Origin: JBIOWF01 sp044868295
GTDB taxonomy: Bacteria > Actinomycetota > Actinomycetes > Streptosporangiales > Streptosporangiaceae
NCBI GenBank assembly: GCA_044868295.1
Contig: JBIOWF010000164.1
Location: 1 to 42,921, forward strand
DNA length: 42,921 nt
Direction: 5' to 3'
Position 1 is the stretch's first letter. Each line of letters begins with the position of its first letter. The notes beneath the pieces were generated by a model. The model saw only the letters and a list, made by a program, of their open reading frames with translations, did not search any database and was not told the DNA's origin. Positions 1 through 7,508 of this stretch are shown here, in pieces. A program made the position numbers and the translations under genes.

Positions 1-2
1 AC

Positions 3-353
3 GCGAGCGACCTCGCCGCTCCCGGCCCGGCCAGCGCGCGCCTGGCGCTGCTGGCGGTGCGGGCGGGGGCGACCCACTACGTCGCGGGGCCGGGCAGCCG
101 CGCGTACATGCGGGTCGAGGAATTCGAGCGCCGGGGCGTCACCGTGCTGTGGCAGGCCTGGCAGCACGACGCCGACGCCTGCGACGTCGGCGCCGGCGCG
201 GGCGCGGGCGCGGGCGACTGGAGCTACCTGGACTACGTCGCGCGGTACGGCCGGGCCTCGCTCATCGGCCTGCTCCAGCGGATCCGGGCCACCTACCGGG
301 CTCGCTGCGCCCGCCTGCCGGAGGTCGAGGCGGCGTCTCAGCCCTTGAGGTAG
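3..353 (+). CDS. WbqC-like family protein, 5'-truncated by window edge
   Basis: The frame is open from base 3 to a TAG at 351-353, so only the C-terminal part of the protein is present. The segment reading THYVAGPGSRAYM, followed by an acidic stretch and VTVLWQAW, resembles the conserved C-terminal part of WbqC-like proteins, which occur in polysaccharide and surface glycan loci. A low-complexity GA run (DVGAGAGAGAGDW) near 186-225 comes from a GGCGCG repeat. The 3' end overlaps the 3' end of the convergent acetyltransferase gene by 16 bp. Its exact biochemical role is unknown to me; assignment is by motif recall. Confidence 0.6.
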   Translation, partial: ASDLAAPGPASARLALLAVRAGATHYVAGPGSRAYMRVEEFERRGVTVLWQAWQHDADACDVGAGAGAGAGDWSYLDYVARYGRASLIGLLQRIRATYRARCARLPEVEAASQPLR

Positions 354-856
354 CGCCGGAACGCCTTCGCCTCGACGGCGTACCCCGCCGCGCGGAACAT
401 GCGGTGCGCGACCGCGTTCTCGGGGCTCGACACGGCGTGGATCCGGTAGCAGCCGGCCGCCGCGGCACGCTCGGCCGACGCGTTCAGCAGAAGCGTGCCC
501 ACCCCGAGCCGACGCCATCGGGGGTCGACCGCGATGTTCTCGATCAACGCCCAGGGGTCGGCCTCCCCCAGCAGGCTGGGAACCATCAAAAGGTGCAGAC
601 ACCCGACGATCCGCCCAGAGCGTCCAAGGTCGTGGCCGCTTCCGGAACCGCCAGGGCGCTCGACGCCGGGAACGCTCTCGGCGACGAGGACCTCGTGGCC
701 ATCTTGCCGCCCGATGGATGCCCAGGCGTCAAGCGCGGCCCGGGAGACCGGAGCGGCCGGGAGCCCCGGCCGGAGATGGCGGAGAATCGCCACGATCTCG
801 GCAAGATCGTCCTCACGGGCACTGCGGACGCGCGCCACAGGCGCTCGCTCAATCAC
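338..856 (-). CDS. GNAT-family N-acetyltransferase
   Basis: This is a protein of about 172 residues with the GNAT fold. The acetyl-CoA binding segment reads RWRRLGVGTLLL, matching the R/Q-x-x-G-x-G/A motif, and is followed by AAAAGCYRIHAVSSPENAVAHRMFRAAGY, the typical beta-5 to alpha-4 end. The substrate cannot be inferred. The open frame runs back to 1024, but the upstream residues are Arg-rich and unlike GNAT. I therefore prefer the GTG at 856, although no good ribosome binding site is visible and GTG at 838 is also possible. The gene converges on and overlaps the WbqC-like gene by 16 bp. Confidence 0.72.
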   Translation of the reverse strand: MIERAPVARVRSAREDDLAEIVAILRHLRPGLPAAPVSRAALDAWASIGRQDGHEVLVAESVPGVERPGGSGSGHDLGRSGRIVGCLHLLMVPSLLGEADPWALIENIAVDPRWRRLGVGTLLLNASAERAAAAGCYRIHAVSSPENAVAHRMFRAAGYAVEAKAFRRYLKG

Positions 857-1001
857 ACGCGATGCTAACCCGCGACACGTCACTCGAATCCAATCAAGAA
901 GGCCGCACCAGGCGCGGCCTCGGTCGGCCATCCTTGGACAGAAGCGGGGCGGCCGTCGCCCGGCGCCCCCCGCCTCCCGCGCGCAGCAAAGGACCCGCAC
1001 C

Positions 1002-1508
1002 ATGCACGCGATCAGCCGCCTCACCGCTGACGACTTTCCCGACGGCGTGAAGGGCCTCGCCGACGCCGTTGCCAGCGGCGCCTACCTCGGCTTCCTCTCC
1101 CCCTTCGACCAGAACTCAGCCTCAGACTGGTGGTATGCCCAGGCGCCCGCCGTGGCCGACGGCCGCCTCATCGTCTGGGTCTCCCGCGATCACGAAGGCA
1201 TCAACGGCACCGTTGGTCTCGCCTTCGAGCCCAAGGCCAACGGGCGCCACCGCGCCGAGGTGGTCAAACTGATGGTCCACCGCGACGCCCGCGGCCAAGG
1301 CCTGGCGCGAGAGCTTGTCACAACCGCCGAAGAGGCGGCCGCCCAGGCCGGAGTCACGCTCCTGCTGCTGGACACGCAGACCGCCAGCGAGGCGGAACAC
1401 CTCTACCGCGCCACCGGCTGGACCCGCTACGGCATCGTCCCCGGCTACGCCGCCGACCCGGACGGTTCCCTCCAGGACTGCAGCTTCTTCTACAAGCGAC
1501 TCGGCTGA
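1002..1508 (+). CDS. GNAT-family N-acetyltransferase
   Basis: This 168-residue protein begins at ATG 1002, about 8 bp after an AAAGGA ribosome binding site. The acetyl-CoA loop is RDARGQGLARELV, followed by AQAGVTLLLLDTQTASEAEHLYRATGWTRYG, the standard C-terminal GNAT block. An extra C-terminal hairpin (PDGSLQDCSFFYKRL) resembles GNAT proteins that act on small amines, but the substrate is not readable. It lies divergently from the acetyltransferase at 338-856, with about 145 bp between them. Confidence 0.86.
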   Translation: MHAISRLTADDFPDGVKGLADAVASGAYLGFLSPFDQNSASDWWYAQAPAVADGRLIVWVSRDHEGINGTVGLAFEPKANGRHRAEVVKLMVHRDARGQGLARELVTTAEEAAAQAGVTLLLLDTQTASEAEHLYRATGWTRYGIVPGYAADPDGSLQDCSFFYKRLG

Positions 1509-1602
1509 ACCCGCCCAGGCTCGCCGTGGTCAGAGATTCCGGGGCGGCGAGCCGAGGCGTGCATCTGCTCATGCGGTCCCGTCGCCGGGCCGTACACCAT
1601 GG

Positions 1603-2406
1603 TCAGCCCTGGACGGTGGGCCTCGTTCCGATTACGGCGGTGGCGTCCAGTTCCTCGGAACTGGCGACCTGCGGGACGAGCCCGGCCCGGCCGACGGCTT
1701 CGACGGTCCGCGGAGCCTGGCGCTCGCTCGTCTCGACCAGCAGGCAACCGCCGGGCGCCAGCCACGCCGGCGCCGCGTCGATCACCCGCCGTACGACGTC
1801 GAGCCCGTCCGCGCCGCCGTCGAGTGCCACCCGCGGCTCGTGTATGCGGGCCTCCGGGGGCAGCAACCCGATCGCCTGGGTGGGCACGTACGGCGGGCTG
1901 GCGACCAGGACGTCCACGCGGCCCCGCAGCGAGGCGGGAAGCGGCTCGTAGAGGTCGCCTTCGTACACCAGACCACCGGAGGCGGCGAGGTTGCGATGGG
2001 TGCACCGCACCGCGGCGGGGTCGATGTCGACGGCGTGTAACTCGACCTGGTCCAGAGCCGCGACCAGGGCGGCGCCCATCGCGCCCGAACCGCAGCACAG
2101 GTCGACGACGACGGCTCGCGGCCGGGAGAGGCAGGCGGCCTGGCGGACAAGGAACTCGGTGCGACGCCGGGGCACGAAGACTCCGGCGTCCACGACTATC
2201 CGCAGGCCGGAGAACTCCGCCCAGCCCAGGACGTGTTCGAGGGGCAGGCCGCGGACTCGCCGGTCCACCATGGCGGCCAGGTCGGCCGGGGTCCTCGCCG
2301 AGGAGACGAGCAATCGCGCCTCGTCTTCGGCGAAGACACAGCCCGCGGCCCGGAGCATCGTGATGACGACGGATAGAGGGAGAGAAGAAGACAGGGAAGC
2401 CGACAC
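1603..2406 (-). CDS. PrmC/HemK-like protein glutamine N5-methyltransferase paralogue
   Basis: This 267-residue class I SAM methyltransferase starts at GTG 2406, 6 bp after an AAAGG ribosome binding site; the open frame continues to 2583 but those residues look like leader RNA. Visible are an N-terminal helical part, the PLEHVLGWAEF substrate region, the SAM motif VVDLCCGSGAMG, the acidic AVDIDPAA, and motif IV. Motif IV reads ASPPYVPT where PrmC has NPPY; the Asn normally binds the target glutamine amide, so Ser here is notable. True PrmC modifies release factors. This paralogue's target is unknown. It is preceded by a structured leader (2430-2516). Confidence 0.85.
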   Translation of the reverse strand: MSASLSSSLPLSVVITMLRAAGCVFAEDEARLLVSSARTPADLAAMVDRRVRGLPLEHVLGWAEFSGLRIVVDAGVFVPRRRTEFLVRQAACLSRPRAVVVDLCCGSGAMGAALVAALDQVELHAVDIDPAAVRCTHRNLAASGGLVYEGDLYEPLPASLRGRVDVLVASPPYVPTQAIGLLPPEARIHEPRVALDGGADGLDVVRRVIDAAPAWLAPGGCLLVETSERQAPRTVEAVGRAGLVPQVASSEELDATAVIGTRPTVQG

Positions 2407-2429
2407 GGAAAACCTTTCGGGACGCCGAT

Positions 2430-2516
2430 GGGCGCTCCCTCGGTCACCTATGCCCGGTGGACCGTACGGCCGTGAGATGGGAGCACCCAGCCTGATACAG
2501 CGGTAATGGGGCTCAC
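2430..2516 (-). promoter_or_regulatory. Structured leader with a possible 22-codon upstream ORF
   Basis: Reading the minus strand, GAGGAGGTGAG precedes a possible 22-codon ORF (GTG 2516 to TAG 2448, peptide VSPITAVSGWVLPSHGRTVH plus RA). GGGTGCTCCC inside it (2479-2488) pairs with GGGAGCGCCC (2430-2439) just upstream of the gene's ribosome binding site, all 10 positions if one G-U is allowed. Nested inside is CGGTC-C-ACC (2456-2464) pairing with GGTGACCG (2441-2448). A ribosome on the upstream ORF would open the outer stem, the usual logic of translational attenuation. A -10-like TAATGT lies at 2547-2552. The GTG is very close to its Shine-Dalgarno, so the ORF start is uncertain. I see no gene in 2517-2733. 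Confidence 0.45.
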
Positions 2517-2733
2517 CTCCTCGGTCGATCACTGCTGGGGACGGCAACATTACCTGAGCCGGACCACCGACGTCGACGGCCACCCGCCCATCTGACGAAG
2601 CCGGCTGCCGGGCGCCGTTTCCCGATCACTGGGAGGCGGCCGCGGTCGGCTAAGGTGACGAAGGAAATGCTGTTCGTAGCCGTTCATTGCCGAAGGGACC
2701 GATTCGGTCGCTTCGTATGGGAGACCTCGCGCG

Positions 2734-3597
2734 GTGCCTGAGAAATGCGACCATGTAGAGCTCGTCCCCTTCTCTGTGGAGGGGGGAGATCGCGCCGGTC
2801 TGCGCGCCGACTGCGAGAGCTGCTTCGCGCTGTGCTGCGTGGCGCTGCCCTTCTCAGCCTCGGTGGACTTCGCGATCGACAAAGCCGCCGGACAGGCGTG
2901 CCCCAATCTGCGGCAGGATTTCCGCTGCGGCATTCACACCCGCCTCAGGCAGCAGGGCTTTGCGGGCTGCACCGTGTACGACTGCTTCGGCGCGGGACAG
3001 AAGGTGTCCCAGATCACCTTCGGCGGGCAGGACTGGCGGCGGGCCCCGGACACCGCGAGGCGGATGTTCGAGGTTTTCCCGATCATGCGGGACCTCCATG
3101 AGCTGCTCTGGTATCTGACCGAGGCGCTGACGCTACGACCGGCGCGCTCCCTCCACGATGAGCTCAGGCTCGCGCTGCGGGAGACCGAGCGGCTCACTCA
3201 CGACAGCCCCGATGTCCTTTTGAAACTGGACGTGGCGGCGCACCGGCGAGACGTCAACGACCTGCTGCTGCGCGCGAGCGAACTCGTGCGGGCCGAAGTC
3301 CGGCACAAGAAGAAGGACCGCAGAGGAGCAGACCTCATTGGCGCCAAGCTCAAAGGCGCCGATCTGAGAGGCGCCAATCTGAGAGGCGCATATCTCATCG
3401 GGGCTGATCTGAGAAAGGCCGACCTGAGGGTGGCCGACCTCATCGGGGCCGACTTGCGTGGTGCCGACCTCAGCGGAGCCGATCTCACCGACAGTTTCTT
3501 TCTCATCCAGGCCCAGCTGGATGCGGCGAAGGGCGACACCGAAACCCGGTTGCCGCCATCGCTTTCCCGGCCGCCGCACTGGCACTGGCGGTCATAG
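2734..3597 (+). CDS. Pentapeptide-repeat protein with Cys-rich N-terminus
   Basis: This 287-residue protein starts at GTG 2734. Residues 27-84 hold a Cys-rich block (CESCFALCC, CPNLRQDFRC, CTVYDC; nine Cys within the first 84 residues) that could bind metal. Residues about 90-190 are helical. Residues about 199-255 are pentapeptide repeats of the A(D/N)LxG type (GADLRGANLRGAYLIGADL), predicted to form a right-handed quadrilateral beta-helix. The same architecture recurs in actinomycetes without an assigned function; resemblance to gyrase-protecting pentapeptide proteins is limited to the repeat. It is divergent from the PrmC-like gene. Confidence 0.86.
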   Translation: MPEKCDHVELVPFSVEGGDRAGLRADCESCFALCCVALPFSASVDFAIDKAAGQACPNLRQDFRCGIHTRLRQQGFAGCTVYDCFGAGQKVSQITFGGQDWRRAPDTARRMFEVFPIMRDLHELLWYLTEALTLRPARSLHDELRLALRETERLTHDSPDVLLKLDVAAHRRDVNDLLLRASELVRAEVRHKKKDRRGADLIGAKLKGADLRGANLRGAYLIGADLRKADLRVADLIGADLRGADLSGADLTDSFFLIQAQLDAAKGDTETRLPPSLSRPPHWHWRS

Positions 3598-3621
3598 GGC
3601 CTCTCCCCTGACCCAAAATGC

Positions 3622-3770
3622 GTTTTTTATAAATCAAGCCCTGCTGCGCGACGCCCACATCGGCGCCCCACCCGCGTTGTCGCCCGTAGACCACCGCTGC
3701 GGGCTCCTCCTCCGCCTTGCGATCCACCAATCTGGATCGCCGCTCGCGACGGGCGGCATTTACAAAAAAC
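3622..3770. mobile_element. Possible MITE-like element with AT-rich inverted ends
   Basis: The 149-bp stretch begins GTTTTTTATAAAT (3622-3634) and ends ATTTACAAAAAAC (3758-3770). The ends are inverted repeats with 12 of 13 matches and are strikingly AT-rich for this genome. The interior contains a GATCCA/TGGATC hairpin (3721-3736) and no convincing gene. No target duplication is visible. It sits 4 bp from the stop codon of the deleted SDR gene. Paired terminators are an alternative. Confidence 0.35.
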
Positions 3771-3773
3771 TCC

Positions 3774-4178
3774 CTAGACCGCTGACCAGCCGTTGTCGAC
3801 GGCGAGGACGACGCCGTTGATGTTGCTGGCGGCGTCAGAGGCGAGGAAAACGATGGCGGCGGCCTGTTCGTCCGCCGCGGACATCCGGTCCATGATGCCG
3901 GCGTTGTTGACGAGCACGTCCAGGCCGCCGAAGGTGTCCACCGCGGCTGCGACGACCTCGCCGACCACCGTGGGGTCACTCAGGTCGCCGGTGACCGCGA
4001 CCGCGGTGCCGCCCGCCGCCTGAATCTCCGCCACGACGGCCTGGGCGGCGTCTCCGTTGAGATCGGCCACCACCACGTTGGCGTCCTCCTGCGCGAAGCG
4101 CAGGGCGGCGGCCCGCCCGATGCCGGATCCGGCCCCGGTCACGATGACGCTGCTGTCTGCCAGGCCACTGCTGCTCAT
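3774..4178 (-). pseudogene. Short-chain dehydrogenase, catalytic half deleted in frame
   Basis: ATG 4178 follows an excellent AAGGAG site and opens a 134-residue frame. Residues 11-104 are a normal Rossmann half: VIVTGAGSGIG (14-21), ADLNGD and VLVNNAG (88-94). After GIMDRMSAADE the frame jumps directly to QAAAIVFLASDAASNINGVVLAVDNGW, the normal SDR C-terminus. About 120 residues are missing, including the whole Ser-Tyr-x-x-x-Lys catalytic centre, with no frameshift; the junction is near 3867-3878. SDRs are usually about 250 residues. It is divergent from a TetR gene. It cannot be an active dehydrogenase; a stable NAD-binding fragment is conceivable but unlikely. Confidence 0.8.
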
Positions 4179-4267
4179 GTTTTCCGCTCCTTCGCGGTCG
4201 TGCGTTTGTGCCGCTCTCATCGAGAGCTTGCTGTCCGCCGATGAGACCTGGTCAGGACCGTACGACT

Positions 4268-4305
4268 TTTTGTCGCTATGTGCCAGATAGTCAGGGGATG
4301 ACAAA
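4268..4305. promoter_or_regulatory. Divergent SDR/TetR promoter, candidate operator
   Basis: The 174-bp gap between the divergent SDR remnant and the TetR gene holds TTTGTC (4269-4274) and GACAAA (4300-4305) as an inverted pair, enclosing the smaller inverted pair CTAT/ATAG (4276-4290). The minus strand has TTGTCA as a possible -35 box. This is the expected place for the TetR protein to bind, but the arms are only 6 bp. Confidence 0.35.
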
Positions 4306-4352
4306 TAGTGGTACCGTCCCGGGAGTATGCGCACCGTGGGCAGGGAGGTCGG

Positions 4353-5015
4353 GTGTCGCGCGATCCAGGTGCGCCGGTCGGGGTGGCCGAGACTCGCACG
4401 ACGGGGCGGACCGGGCGCCCGCCCCTGACCGAACGGCGCAAGGCCGCGACCCGTCTGGAGATCGCCCGCGAGGCGGTCCGCCTGTTCACCGCCAACGGCG
4501 TCGCCGGCACATCCGCCGAGGAGATCGCCATGGCGGCCGGCATCTCCGCTCGCACGCTGTGGCGCTACTTCCCGAGCAAGGAAGCCTGCGTCATGCCCCT
4601 GCTGACCGGCGGTATCGAGCTCACCGTGCGCTGCCTGCGCTCATGGCGCCCCGACCAGGGCGTGGCGGAACTCGCCGACGCCATGCTCCGCGGCGGCGGC
4701 GGGCTCGCCGCCGACAGAGCGCCACTGCTGAACCTGGTACGCCTGACCGGCGGCGAGCCGGGACTGCGCGCGGTGTGGCTGGAGGCGCACAGGGAGGCCG
4801 AGCCGGTTTTCGCGGCCGCGCTCGCCCAACGCGCCGGGATGTCCGGCCCCGACCTCGCCATCACCGTGCAGGCAGCCATGATCAACGCTGCCCTGCGGAC
4901 GGCCGTGGAGCACTACGCCCGCACCACCGACCCGGCCGCCGTCGAGGAGGCGGGCCTGCTGGAAGAGCTGGTGAGCCAAGCACTGCTGACCACCGCCCGC
5001 GGCTTCTCGCACTAG
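4353..5015 (+). CDS. TetR/AcrR-family regulator
   Basis: This protein of about 220 residues starts at GTG 4353 just after GGGAGG; in-frame GTGs at 4377 and 4383 are alternatives. After a disordered leader comes the helix-turn-helix RLEIAREAVRLFTANGVAGTSAEEIAMAAGISARTLWRYFPSKEA in shortened form: TSAEEIAMAAGISARTLWRY is the recognition part. The C-terminal ligand domain is intact and ends TTARGFSH. It is divergent from the broken SDR gene and directly followed by the P450 remnant, so it probably once controlled an SDR-P450-ferredoxin oxidation operon. Its original targets are now largely destroyed. Confidence 0.86.
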   Translation: MSRDPGAPVGVAETRTTGRTGRPPLTERRKAATRLEIAREAVRLFTANGVAGTSAEEIAMAAGISARTLWRYFPSKEACVMPLLTGGIELTVRCLRSWRPDQGVAELADAMLRGGGGLAADRAPLLNLVRLTGGEPGLRAVWLEAHREAEPVFAAALAQRAGMSGPDLAITVQAAMINAALRTAVEHYARTTDPAAVEEAGLLEELVSQALLTTARGFSH

Positions 5016-5846
5016 GCACACGAAGCTGTCCGAGAAGGCGGCGAGGAGCACCTGCGCTGGCGCCGGATGATCACCAAGTGGTTCACGGCCAAGCGCATGA
5101 GCGCGCTGCGGCCGGGGATCGAGGCGATGGCCGAGCGGCTCATCGACGACATGGTGAAGCTCGGTCATCCGGCCGATCTCAAAGCGAGCCTGGGTTTCCC
5201 GCTGCCGGTGTGGGTGATCTGCGACATGCTCGGCGTACCCGACTCGGACCGGGACACGTTCTCCTACTGGTCCGACACATTGCTCAACCTGACCCGGTAC
5301 ACCGAGGCCGAGATCGAGGCGGCGCAGGCCGAGTTCGTCCAGTACATGGCCGCCCACATCGCCGCCAAACGCGCGCGGCCGGGCGACGATCTGCTCAGCG
5401 AACTCATCACCGCCACCGACACCGAGGGCGACCGATGGTCCGACGCCACTCTGGTGGCCACCGTACGGGACTGGGTGGCCTGCCTGTCGCGCCCCGTCGC
5501 CGAGCATCTGGCCGCCCTGGGCAACCCCACCTGGTTCGCCCGGTTCGCCGCCCAGGTGATGACCGACCCGGCGTTCCGCAACATCATGATCGACGAGACG
5601 CTCAGCGCGCCCTCGATGCACCAGATTCTCGACGGGCTCAACCGGTGCCTTCCCGACTTTCCGGCCGAAGTGCGGGCCGAGCGTGGTGACATGGCCCGCC
5701 AGTTGATGGTTCATATGTACGCCGAACGTGAACGCGCTCTCGCCGAGGGAACCCCCACACCCCGGTCCAGCTGGGACGACGCCGCGAGCGGGCTGATCGA
5801 CGCGCTCGTCGGGTTGTGGCTGGCACCCATCACGCCGCGCCCATGA
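5016..5846 (+). pseudogene. Chimeric remnant: P450 fragment fused to a TetR C-terminus
   Basis: The frame is open from 5016, directly after the TetR stop codon. The first part is cytochrome P450 starting at the C-helix (HLRWRRMITKWFTAKRM), through VWVICDMLGVPDSDRD and GDDLLSELITA to DRWSDATLVATV, just before the I-helix. About 100 N-terminal residues, the oxygen-binding I-helix, the ExxR motif and the heme Cys loop are absent. Near 5466-5480 the frame passes without interruption into a TetR-type C-terminal domain (RPVAEHLAALGNPTWFARFA, then AERGDMARQLMVHMYAERER). No heme can bind. This is a fusion of two unrelated genes by deletion; a new function is not supported. Confidence 0.75.
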
Positions 5847-5895
5847 CGGCACGGCCCCGGACCTTTCACAAACCGTAGACAGAGGTGAACCGACG

Positions 5896-6093
5896 ATGAA
5901 AGTAAGCGTGGACGAGGACAAGTGCTGCGGTGCCGGCACGTGTGTGATGCTCGCGCCGGAGGTGTTCGACCAGCGAGACGACGCGATCGTGATCCTGCTC
6001 GACGCGGAACCGCCCGCGCGCCTGCACGCGACGGTCCGCGAAGCCGCTGACGTGTGCCCCGCGGCCGCTATCAAGCTGATCGAGAGCGCCTGA
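5896..6093 (+). CDS. 3Fe-4S ferredoxin of P450 systems
   Basis: This 65-residue ferredoxin starts at ATG 5896 after AGAGGTG. Cluster ligands are Cys10 (within DKCCGAGTC), Cys16 and Cys54 (DVCPAAAI), the pattern of single-cluster 3Fe-4S ferredoxins that donate electrons to bacterial P450s. It lies 49 bp after the P450/TetR remnant, the usual place for a P450 partner. With its P450 lost it is either an orphan or serves another P450 such as the one at 19060. Confidence 0.92.
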   Translation: MKVSVDEDKCCGAGTCVMLAPEVFDQRDDAIVILLDAEPPARLHATVREAADVCPAAAIKLIESA

Positions 6094-6102
6094 ACCATCC
6101 CT

Positions 6103-6236
6103 CCAGCTCTCCCCGGGCGGCAGACCGGCGGTGGTCGCCGAACCTGTTCGGTCGGCAGGGCGTAGCGGCGGGTGGTGTCCAGCGAGCCGCGCCCCAGCAG
6201 TTCGGCGACCAGGATGGGGGGCAGATTCCGGAAGTC
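6103..6236 (-). pseudogene. Tyrosine-integrase C-terminal scrap
   Basis: Translated on the minus strand from 6236, the sequence reads DFRNLPPILVAELLGRGSLD then TTRRYALPTEQVRR. This matches the last conserved block of phage-type integrases (leu-leu-gly-his, ser-leu-asp-thr-thr-x-x-tyr), with Tyr of RRY as the nucleophile position and Arg in place of the usual His. There is no start codon, no upstream catalytic Arg or HxxR, and the frame runs into unrelated sequence. It is a fossil of a past integration. The surrounding 6094-6349 gap holds nothing else I can support. Confidence 0.5.
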
Positions 6237-6349
6237 ATGAGGTAAAGTAAAGACACCGAGGACTTTTCGAGCGTTGGCACTCAGGTCTGCGTCGCCCCCG
6301 GCGAATCATCACCGGCCCCTTTGAATGGGCCCGGACAGGCCAGGCGACC

Positions 6350-6937
6350 ATGACGCCGACACTTCTTTCTCGACCCGCACCGCTCAGCTCCGCCTCGTCC
6401 GCGATCCCTCGGGTCGATTCCGCGCTACGGCTCAGTCTCCACCCGGTGCTGGATCGGCGAGCCATGGTGGACGGGGCCTGGTGGCCCTACTCCCGCGACA
6501 TGGCGGCCGAGCTGCCCGATCTCATCGCCGCTGTCGACCAGCGACTGGGCCGGACCACGGTGCGGGTAGGCGTGCACCAGGACGCGTGGCAGAGCATCCC
6601 ACGCCGCATCCCGGCCCGCGGGCGGCAGGTCCGCATCGACTGGTTCCGCCACACCGACCCGCGCGTGATCACTCTCTTCTTCGCCGCCGGCGAGCCGGTC
6701 GTCTTGCTGCTCGTCCCGTCGGGTACCGCGGCCGGTCCCGCCGAGGCCACACTCAAGCTCACCGCCCAGGACGCCGCCGGCCTGACGCCCGACGACATCC
6801 GCACCCTCGCGCACCTGTCGGCCGACCCCGCTCCGCGGGCGCCGGCCGACGGCTCGGCCCGCTGGGAGAACGAGGGCGGGTCGGTCATCGGCCGGGAGGC
6901 GACCTCCTCAACCAACGGACCGTCAGCATCGGCGTGA
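6350..6937 (+). CDS. DUF5994 family protein
   Basis: This 195-residue soluble protein starts at ATG 6350. The segment LRLSLHPVLDRRAMVDGAWW followed by PYSRDMAAELPDLIAAVDQRLGR, with RVGVHQDAW and IPRRI after it, is characteristic of DUF5994, an actinomycete family of unknown function often encoded near STAS-domain or anti-sigma genes. It precedes the STAS gene by 118 bp on the same strand, so joint expression is plausible. The C-terminal 40 residues look disordered. Confidence 0.8.
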   Translation: MTPTLLSRPAPLSSASSAIPRVDSALRLSLHPVLDRRAMVDGAWWPYSRDMAAELPDLIAAVDQRLGRTTVRVGVHQDAWQSIPRRIPARGRQVRIDWFRHTDPRVITLFFAAGEPVVLLLVPSGTAAGPAEATLKLTAQDAAGLTPDDIRTLAHLSADPAPRAPADGSARWENEGGSVIGREATSSTNGPSASA

Positions 6938-7055
6938 CCCACGTGCCGCCTGCCGGCCGGATCGAGCGGTCCAGGCACCGCCCGTACTGGCGGCGGGCCG
7001 ATCTTCGGCCGGCAGGCATCTCGCCCATCTCAGCTTCTCCAGTGAGGAGACTTCC

Positions 7056-7382
7056 ATGACCGTCATCGACACCACCACCCCACTCAGCGGGGCGACCGCC
7101 TCGGCGCCGACCCTCGTGCATCTGTCGGGGGACATCGACATCTTCACCACGGCTCAGCTGCGCCAGCGGCTGCTGAACACCCTCAACTACAGCACCGACC
7201 TGCTCGTCCTGGACCTGTCCCAGGTCGCCTTCTGCGGTGCCGGCGGACTGGGCGTGCTGCTCGGCGTGCAACGCCGTGCCCGGGCCCGGGGCATCACGCT
7301 GGCCCTGACCGGCGTTCCGCCACGCATGGCCCGATTGCTCCGCATCAGCGGCCTGGCCCACCGCTTCCCGATCATGGCCTGA
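7056..7382 (+). CDS. STAS-domain protein, anti-anti-sigma factor-like
   Basis: This 108-residue protein starts at ATG 7056 after GAGGAG. The STAS fold is clear: VHLSGDIDIFTTAQLRQRLL, LLVLDLSQVAFCGAGGLGVLLG, then TGVPPRMARLLRISGL. STAS proteins of this kind release sigma factors by binding anti-sigma kinases and are switched off by phosphorylation of a Ser or Thr in the D-S/T-S-G-L loop. Here the loop reads FCGAGGL, with no Ser or Thr at that position, so switching by the classical phosphorylation is unlikely. The cognate kinase and sigma factor are not in the window. Confidence 0.9.
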   Translation: MTVIDTTTPLSGATASAPTLVHLSGDIDIFTTAQLRQRLLNTLNYSTDLLVLDLSQVAFCGAGGLGVLLGVQRRARARGITLALTGVPPRMARLLRISGLAHRFPIMA

Positions 7383-7447
7383 CCTGCATGCCAACCACCC
7401 GCAACCCTGCCGAGGCGAGTTATGACGGCAGCTCGCCGTTCCCGCCC

Positions 7448-7478
7448 GTCCAGCAGCGCCTCGGCGTCCCTGCTGGAC
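7448..7478 (+). terminator. Hairpin after the STAS gene
   Basis: GTCCAGCAG (7448-7456) and CTGCTGGAC (7470-7478) form a perfect 9-bp stem with a 13-nt loop, 66 bp after the STAS stop codon. There is no U-tract. A second weaker stem (GGCGAG/CTCGCC) lies just upstream. Confidence 0.4.
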
Positions 7479-7508
7479 AGGCGGCGCCGGCCGGCCCGGC
7501 GCTCACCG

